DNA of 8,714 nucleotides from Rhodospirillales bacterium (GTDB lineage Bacteria > Pseudomonadota > Gammaproteobacteria > Steroidobacterales > Rariloculaceae): contig JAHEEO010000132.1 of assembly GCA_024640665.1 (NCBI GenBank), positions 1 through 8,714 of the forward strand, written 5' to 3'. A model generated the notes under the pieces. That model did no database searches. It was not told the origin of the DNA and was given only the letters and a program-made list of their open reading frames with translations. Each line of letters starts with the position of its first letter. Positions within the stretch are counted from its first letter, which is position 1. Both the position numbers and the translations under genes were made by a program. Positions 5,084 through 8,714 of the stretch are shown piece by piece.

Positions 5084-6532
5084 ATGGCCACTGAGTCTCA
5101 AGACCTCGCGGACATAGTGCAGCGTAAGTACGCGCACGGCTTCGTTACAGACATTGAACAAGATACCGTTGCCCCGGGCTTGAATGAAGACGTCATTCGC
5201 TTCATTTCCGCTAAAAAGGGGGAGCCGGAGTTTTTGACGCAATGGCGCCTGAAGGCCTATCGACACTGGTTGACGATGCGCGCGCCCGATTGGGCTCACC
5301 TGAACATTGCACCAATCGATTACCAGGCAATTTCATACTATGCCGCGCCAAAAAATGCCGACGATGCGCCTAAGAGCCTCGACGAAGTCGACCCAAAGCT
5401 ACTGGAAACATACGAAAAGCTGGGCATTCCATTGCATGAGCGTGCGCGGCTGGCCGGCGTAGCGGTCGATGCGGTCTTTGACAGCGTTTCAGTCGCAACC
5501 ACGTTTAAAACCAAGCTCGCCGAAGCCGGAGTCATCTTTTGCTCGTTTTCCGAAGCCGTGCAGAACCATCCGGAACTGATAAAAAAGTATTTGGGTACCG
5601 TCGTTCCTGTTCGCGACAATTATTTTGCAGCGCTCAATTCAGCTGTCTTTACCGATGGCTCGTTTGTCTACATTCCCAAAGGCGTGCGTTGCCCTATGGA
5701 GCTGTCCACATACTTCCGTATCAACGCGGCCAATACAGGTCAGTTCGAACGAACGCTGATCATCGCGGACGAAGGCAGCCACGTAAGCTACCTCGAGGGG
5801 TGCACGGCGCCGATGCGCGATGAAAACCAACTGCATGCAGCCGTTGTCGAACTCGTTGCGCTGGACAACGCAGAAATAAAGTACTCCACCGTGCAAAACT
5901 GGTACCCAGGCGATGAAGAAGGTCGCGGCGGTATCTATAACTTCGTCACCAAGCGTGGCGACTGCCGGGGCGTACGCTCGAAGATCTCATGGACGCAGGT
6001 CGAGACTGGTTCGGCAATTACGTGGAAATACCCAAGCTGCGTATTGCGCGGTAAAGACAGTGTTGGTGAGTTTTATTCTGTCGCGCTGACCAACAACTAT
6101 CAGCAAGCCGACACCGGAACCAAAATGATTCATATCGGTGAAAATAGCCGCAGCACCATTATTTCTAAGGGCATTTCCGCCGGGCACGGCCAAAACGCTT
6201 ATCGCGGCCTGGTCCGAATAATGCCCACTGCGGCTGGCGCCCGAAATTACACGCAATGCGATTCACTGCTGCTCGGCGATCAGTGCGGTGCGCATACTTT
6301 CCCATATATAGAATCGCGGCGGCCAGACGCGCGCGTCGAACACGAAGCCACGACTTCAAAGATCAGCGAAGATCAATTGTTCTACTGTCGGCAACGCGGA
6401 CTGACCGAAGAAGATGCCGTCAATATGATCGTCAACGGCTTCTGTAAAGAAGTTTTCAAGGAATTGCCAATGGAGTTCGCCGTGGAAGCTCAGAATTTGA
6501 TGAATGTCAGCCTGGAAGGAGCAGTTGGTTAA
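5084..6532 (+). CDS. sufB: Fe–S cluster scaffold subunit SufB
   Basis: SufB is the core scaffold of the cytoplasmic SufBC2D complex, where persulfide sulfur and iron form a nascent cluster. The protein is 482 residues (E. coli about 495) and full length. The N-terminal helical part is followed by the beta-helix core, with conserved blocks such as SVFTDGSFVYIPKGVRCPMEL and SYLEGCTAPMRDENQLHAAVVEL. Near the C-terminus, TQCDSLLLGDQCGAHTFPY contains Cys392, which aligns to E. coli Cys405, the residue implicated in cluster formation. EHEATTSKISEDQLFYC contains Glu421, aligning to E. coli Glu434. The ATG at 5084 has AAAGGAA at 5068–5074 as its ribosome-binding site. sufC starts 3 nt after the sufB stop, so the two are almost certainly co-translated. 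Confidence 0.98.
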   Translation: MATESQDLADIVQRKYAHGFVTDIEQDTVAPGLNEDVIRFISAKKGEPEFLTQWRLKAYRHWLTMRAPDWAHLNIAPIDYQAISYYAAPKNADDAPKSLDEVDPKLLETYEKLGIPLHERARLAGVAVDAVFDSVSVATTFKTKLAEAGVIFCSFSEAVQNHPELIKKYLGTVVPVRDNYFAALNSAVFTDGSFVYIPKGVRCPMELSTYFRINAANTGQFERTLIIADEGSHVSYLEGCTAPMRDENQLHAAVVELVALDNAEIKYSTVQNWYPGDEEGRGGIYNFVTKRGDCRGVRSKISWTQVETGSAITWKYPSCVLRGKDSVGEFYSVALTNNYQQADTGTKMIHIGENSRSTIISKGISAGHGQNAYRGLVRIMPTAAGARNYTQCDSLLLGDQCGAHTFPYIESRRPDARVEHEATTSKISEDQLFYCRQRGLTEEDAVNMIVNGFCKEVFKELPMEFAVEAQNLMNVSLEGAVG

Positions 6533-6535
6533 ACC

Positions 6536-7306
6536 ATGAAAGCTATGCTTACGATCGAAGATTTGCATGTGTCCGTTGACGGACAACCTATTCTGAAAGG
6601 CCTGAATCTCACTGTTGCGGCAGGAGAAATCCACGCGATCATGGGACCCAATGGATCCGGGAAGAGCACGCTGGCACAGGTTTTGGCCGGCAAAGAAGAC
6701 TATGAAATAACCTCAGGCCGGGTTACGTATCGCGACCAGAATCTGCTGGACATGCTGCCGGAAGAACGCGCGCGAGCCGGACTTTTTTTGGCATTTCAAT
6801 ATCCCGTCGAAATACCCGGCGTTAATAACGCCTATTTGCTGAAAGCAGCGGTAAACGCCAAGCGTGCGGCACGCGGAGAACCGCTGGTTGATGCGTTCGA
6901 GTTTATGCAACTGGTGAAAGAGCGCATGGCGCAAGTTGAAATCTCTCAAGAATTCCTGCATCGCAGCGTAAACGAAGGCTTCTCCGGAGGCGAGAAGAAG
7001 CGTAACGAAATTTTGCAGATGCTCATGTTGGAACCCGAACTCGCTGTCCTGGACGAAACAGATTCCGGTTTAGATGTTGATGCGCTGCGGATTGTTGCAG
7101 GCGGCGTCAATAGTCTCAGGCATCCGGATCGCTCGATGATCGTCGTCACCCACTATCAGCGACTTCTCGAACTCATCGTGCCAGACCGAGTGCACGTGCT
7201 TGCGAATGGGCAAATTGTCAAATCCGGCGACAAAGAACTGGCCCGCGAATTAGATGAGCGTGGTTATGACTGGGTTCGAACCGAGCTCGCAGCTACACCG
7301 ACATGA
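6536..7306 (+). CDS. sufC: SUF system ATPase SufC
   Basis: SufC is an ABC-type ATPase that is soluble and not a transporter. Two copies bind SufB and SufD and drive the conformational change needed for cluster assembly. The 256-residue protein shows Walker A GPNGSGKST (37–45), the Q-loop glutamine in AFQYPVEIPGV (Q88), signature FSGGEKKRNE (149–158), Walker B and catalytic glutamate in VLDETDSGLD (171–180), and the switch histidine H206 in VVTHYQR. Met1 (6536) has AAGGAG at 6516–6521 about 14 nt upstream, inside the sufB end. Most homologues begin at the position of Met4 (6545, MLTIEDLHVSV), so the true start could be three codons later. The gene overlaps sufD by 4 nt (ATGA). Confidence 0.97.
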   Translation: MKAMLTIEDLHVSVDGQPILKGLNLTVAAGEIHAIMGPNGSGKSTLAQVLAGKEDYEITSGRVTYRDQNLLDMLPEERARAGLFLAFQYPVEIPGVNNAYLLKAAVNAKRAARGEPLVDAFEFMQLVKERMAQVEISQEFLHRSVNEGFSGGEKKRNEILQMLMLEPELAVLDETDSGLDVDALRIVAGGVNSLRHPDRSMIVVTHYQRLLELIVPDRVHVLANGQIVKSGDKELARELDERGYDWVRTELAATPT

Positions 7307-8598
7307 GCCGCCTTGAAATGGCCTTCAACGGCCTCTATAAGGATTTGCCTGGGTCATCAGCGGTCGATGCCCAGCGCAAAGATGCATTCGAGCGGTTCAT
7401 GCGCGCGGGACTGCCAACGCGCCGTGACGAAGATTGGCGCTACACAGAAATCAGCGCATTAGGCGAGATAGATTTTCGTCATGCCGTCGCTCCCCCAGCA
7501 ACAGCAAAGCAGGCAGCCCACCACGATCCGCTGCCGATTCGCGCCGGCTCGAAACTCACTTTCGTGAATGGTCGGTATGCCCCAGAGAGCTCAACGATTA
7601 ACCAAAGCCATCGCATGCTCGTGCATCCGCTCGAAACCAACTGGACCAAACTCAGCGATGGCTTTCCCGGCCACGAACGAGTCTTTGCCCATCCTCTAGG
7701 GCTCGTGAACACAGCGTTTACCCAGTTAGGGGCCGTGATCAGCATCCCTAAGAATTCCCACGTTGACACGCCTATATTGCTGGAATTCTTGCAGCTATCC
7801 GACGACACGCTTGCCGTTCAACCACGCCTAATCATTGAATTGGCAGCCAACTCTTCTGCAGAGGTCATCGTTCAGCATGCCGGACAATCAAGCGCAACAA
7901 ATTGGACCAACATGGTCACGGAGATTCATCAATCTGCTGGGTCTAAACTGACGTTCATTCACGTCCAAGAACAGGGCCTCGCCGCTACGCATACCTGCCT
8001 GACAACTGCGGCGCTCAAGCGCGACGCTCATTTCAGCGGCGGTTACTTCGATCTCGGCGGCAAACTCGCACGCAATGACATTGAAATAGCATTAGACGAA
8101 CACGGTGCATCTGCTGAGCTATTCGGCGCTTTCTTACCTATCCAATCGCAACATGCGGACAATCACATCAAGATAGATCATCGTGCGCCGAACACCACCA
8201 GCAACGAGTATTTTCGCGGTATAGCAGGACCGAAGAGCCGGGGTGTATTTAATGGCAAGGTCATCGTTCACAAGCATGCACAGAAAATCTCAGCACAACA
8301 ACGCAGCGACAACCTCCTACTGGACAAGACAGCCGAGATAGACACTAAACCGGAACTCGAAATCTATGCTGACGACGTTAAATGCAGCCACGGTGCAACC
8401 GTTGGCGAGCTCGACGAACAACACCTGTTCTACCTGCAAAGCAGAGGCATCAACGAACTGGCCGCACGAGCGTTGCTGACATTCGCATTTGCAAATTCGT
8501 CGCTGGATTTCATCAAGGACGAAGCCTTACGCACAGCTCTCTCCGAGAAAATTGCCAAACGCTTGCCTCAGCACGAAAAATGGGAGCGCCTAACCTAA
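7303..8598 (+). CDS. sufD: Fe–S cluster assembly protein SufD
   Basis: SufD is the paralogue of SufB that completes the SufBC2D scaffold and takes part in iron delivery and cluster formation. The protein is 431 residues (E. coli 423). The N-terminal helical region has the family pattern AGLPTRRDEDWRYTEI (about 35–50). The beta-helix core is followed by the conserved C-terminal block DDVKCSHGATVGELDEQHLFY. In that block His363 aligns with E. coli His360, the residue reported to cooperate with SufB Cys405. GVFNGKVIVHKHAQKISAQQ and NLLLDKTAEIDTKPELEIYADD are also typical. The start overlaps the sufC stop (ATGA) and the stop overlaps the sufS start (TAATG), which indicates translational coupling across three genes. 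Confidence 0.97.
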   Translation: MSRLEMAFNGLYKDLPGSSAVDAQRKDAFERFMRAGLPTRRDEDWRYTEISALGEIDFRHAVAPPATAKQAAHHDPLPIRAGSKLTFVNGRYAPESSTINQSHRMLVHPLETNWTKLSDGFPGHERVFAHPLGLVNTAFTQLGAVISIPKNSHVDTPILLEFLQLSDDTLAVQPRLIIELAANSSAEVIVQHAGQSSATNWTNMVTEIHQSAGSKLTFIHVQEQGLAATHTCLTTAALKRDAHFSGGYFDLGGKLARNDIEIALDEHGASAELFGAFLPIQSQHADNHIKIDHRAPNTTSNEYFRGIAGPKSRGVFNGKVIVHKHAQKISAQQRSDNLLLDKTAEIDTKPELEIYADDVKCSHGATVGELDEQHLFYLQSRGINELAARALLTFAFANSSLDFIKDEALRTALSEKIAKRLPQHEKWERLT

Positions 8599-8714
8599 TG
8601 TCCGTTGCGGTCGACAAAACTCTCATTTCAGACATGGCTGCTATCCGCGACGAATTTCCGGTGCTGCACCAGAGCATCAACGGCCATCCGCTGGCTTATC
8701 TCGACAATGCCGCA
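8598..8714 (+). CDS. sufS: Cysteine desulfurase SufS, N-terminal part (3' end outside window)
   Basis: Only the first 39 codons are present. They read MSVAVDKTLISDMAAIRDEF and then PVLHQSINGHPLAYLDNAA. The block IRxxFPVL…NGxPLAYLDNAA is the characteristic N-terminus of SufS/CsdA-type PLP-dependent cysteine desulfurases, which take sulfur from cysteine and hold it as a persulfide. The PLP lysine and the active-site cysteine lie beyond the window. The ATG shares its A with the sufD TAA stop (TAATG). A second in-frame ATG 12 codons on would match shorter homologues, but the overlap favours the first. The operon order regulator–B–C–D–S is that of other gammaproteobacterial and Xanthomonas-type suf loci; any sulfur acceptor (SufE or SufU) would have to lie downstream. 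Confidence 0.95.
   Translation, partial: MSVAVDKTLISDMAAIRDEFPVLHQSINGHPLAYLDNAA

Noticed and set aside
7479..7808. Minus-strand open frame of 109 codons within sufD
   Set aside because: It is a shadow of sufD, with no ribosome-binding site and no conserved motif.

Overview
The window looks like a chromosomal segment from a gammaproteobacterium. The order lipoprotein–dapA–(divergent) gcvR–bcp matches the nlpB/bamC–dapA–gcvR–bcp arrangement of Escherichia coli and its relatives. DapA also aligns with E. coli DapA with identical residue numbering through the catalytic lysine. The SUF regulator with sufBCDS resembles the arrangement of Xanthomonadales and neighbouring deep gammaproteobacterial lineages. 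I cannot name a genus. By eye, base composition is slightly over half G+C and fairly even. I see no transposase, integrase, phage gene, tRNA, rRNA or CRISPR array.

Layout. (1) 1–563, plus strand: the 3' end of a sigma-54-dependent activator gene (end of the AAA+ domain plus a Fis-type HTH). (2) 591–1750, minus strand: dapA followed by a 90-residue lipoprotein gene, joined by an ATGA overlap; the lipoprotein looks like a BamC reduced to its BamD-binding tail. (3) 1751–1884: divergent intergenic region. (4) 1885–2898, plus strand: gcvR and bcp, 12 nt apart. (5) 3016–4455, plus strand: bepA-type periplasmic M48 metalloprotease with TPRs, starting at TTG. (6) 4456–4600: regulatory region with a promoter whose -10 lies in an IscR-like dyad, plus flanking repeats. 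(7) 4601–8714, plus strand: SUF regulator (Rrf2 family), sufB, sufC, sufD and the first 39 codons of sufS, tightly packed or overlapping and continuing beyond the window.

How the genes work together. The right half is a self-contained Fe–S cluster assembly operon. SufS supplies sulfur, SufBCD is the ATP-driven scaffold, and the Rrf2 protein has three clustered cysteines that probably hold a cluster and report supply back to the promoter upstream of its own gene. The left half combines lysine/diaminopimelate synthesis (DapA), glycine-cleavage regulation (GcvR), peroxide defence (Bcp) and outer-membrane assembly (BamC-like lipoprotein and BepA).

The window is mostly conserved housekeeping DNA; I did not find a wholly new multi-gene system. 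The points most worth following are the miniature BamC candidate, the architecture of the suf promoter, the Glu-to-Gln change in DapA's lysine allosteric site, the Bcp without the usual resolving cysteine, and a perfect but apparently unused Shine–Dalgarno sequence upstream of gcvR.
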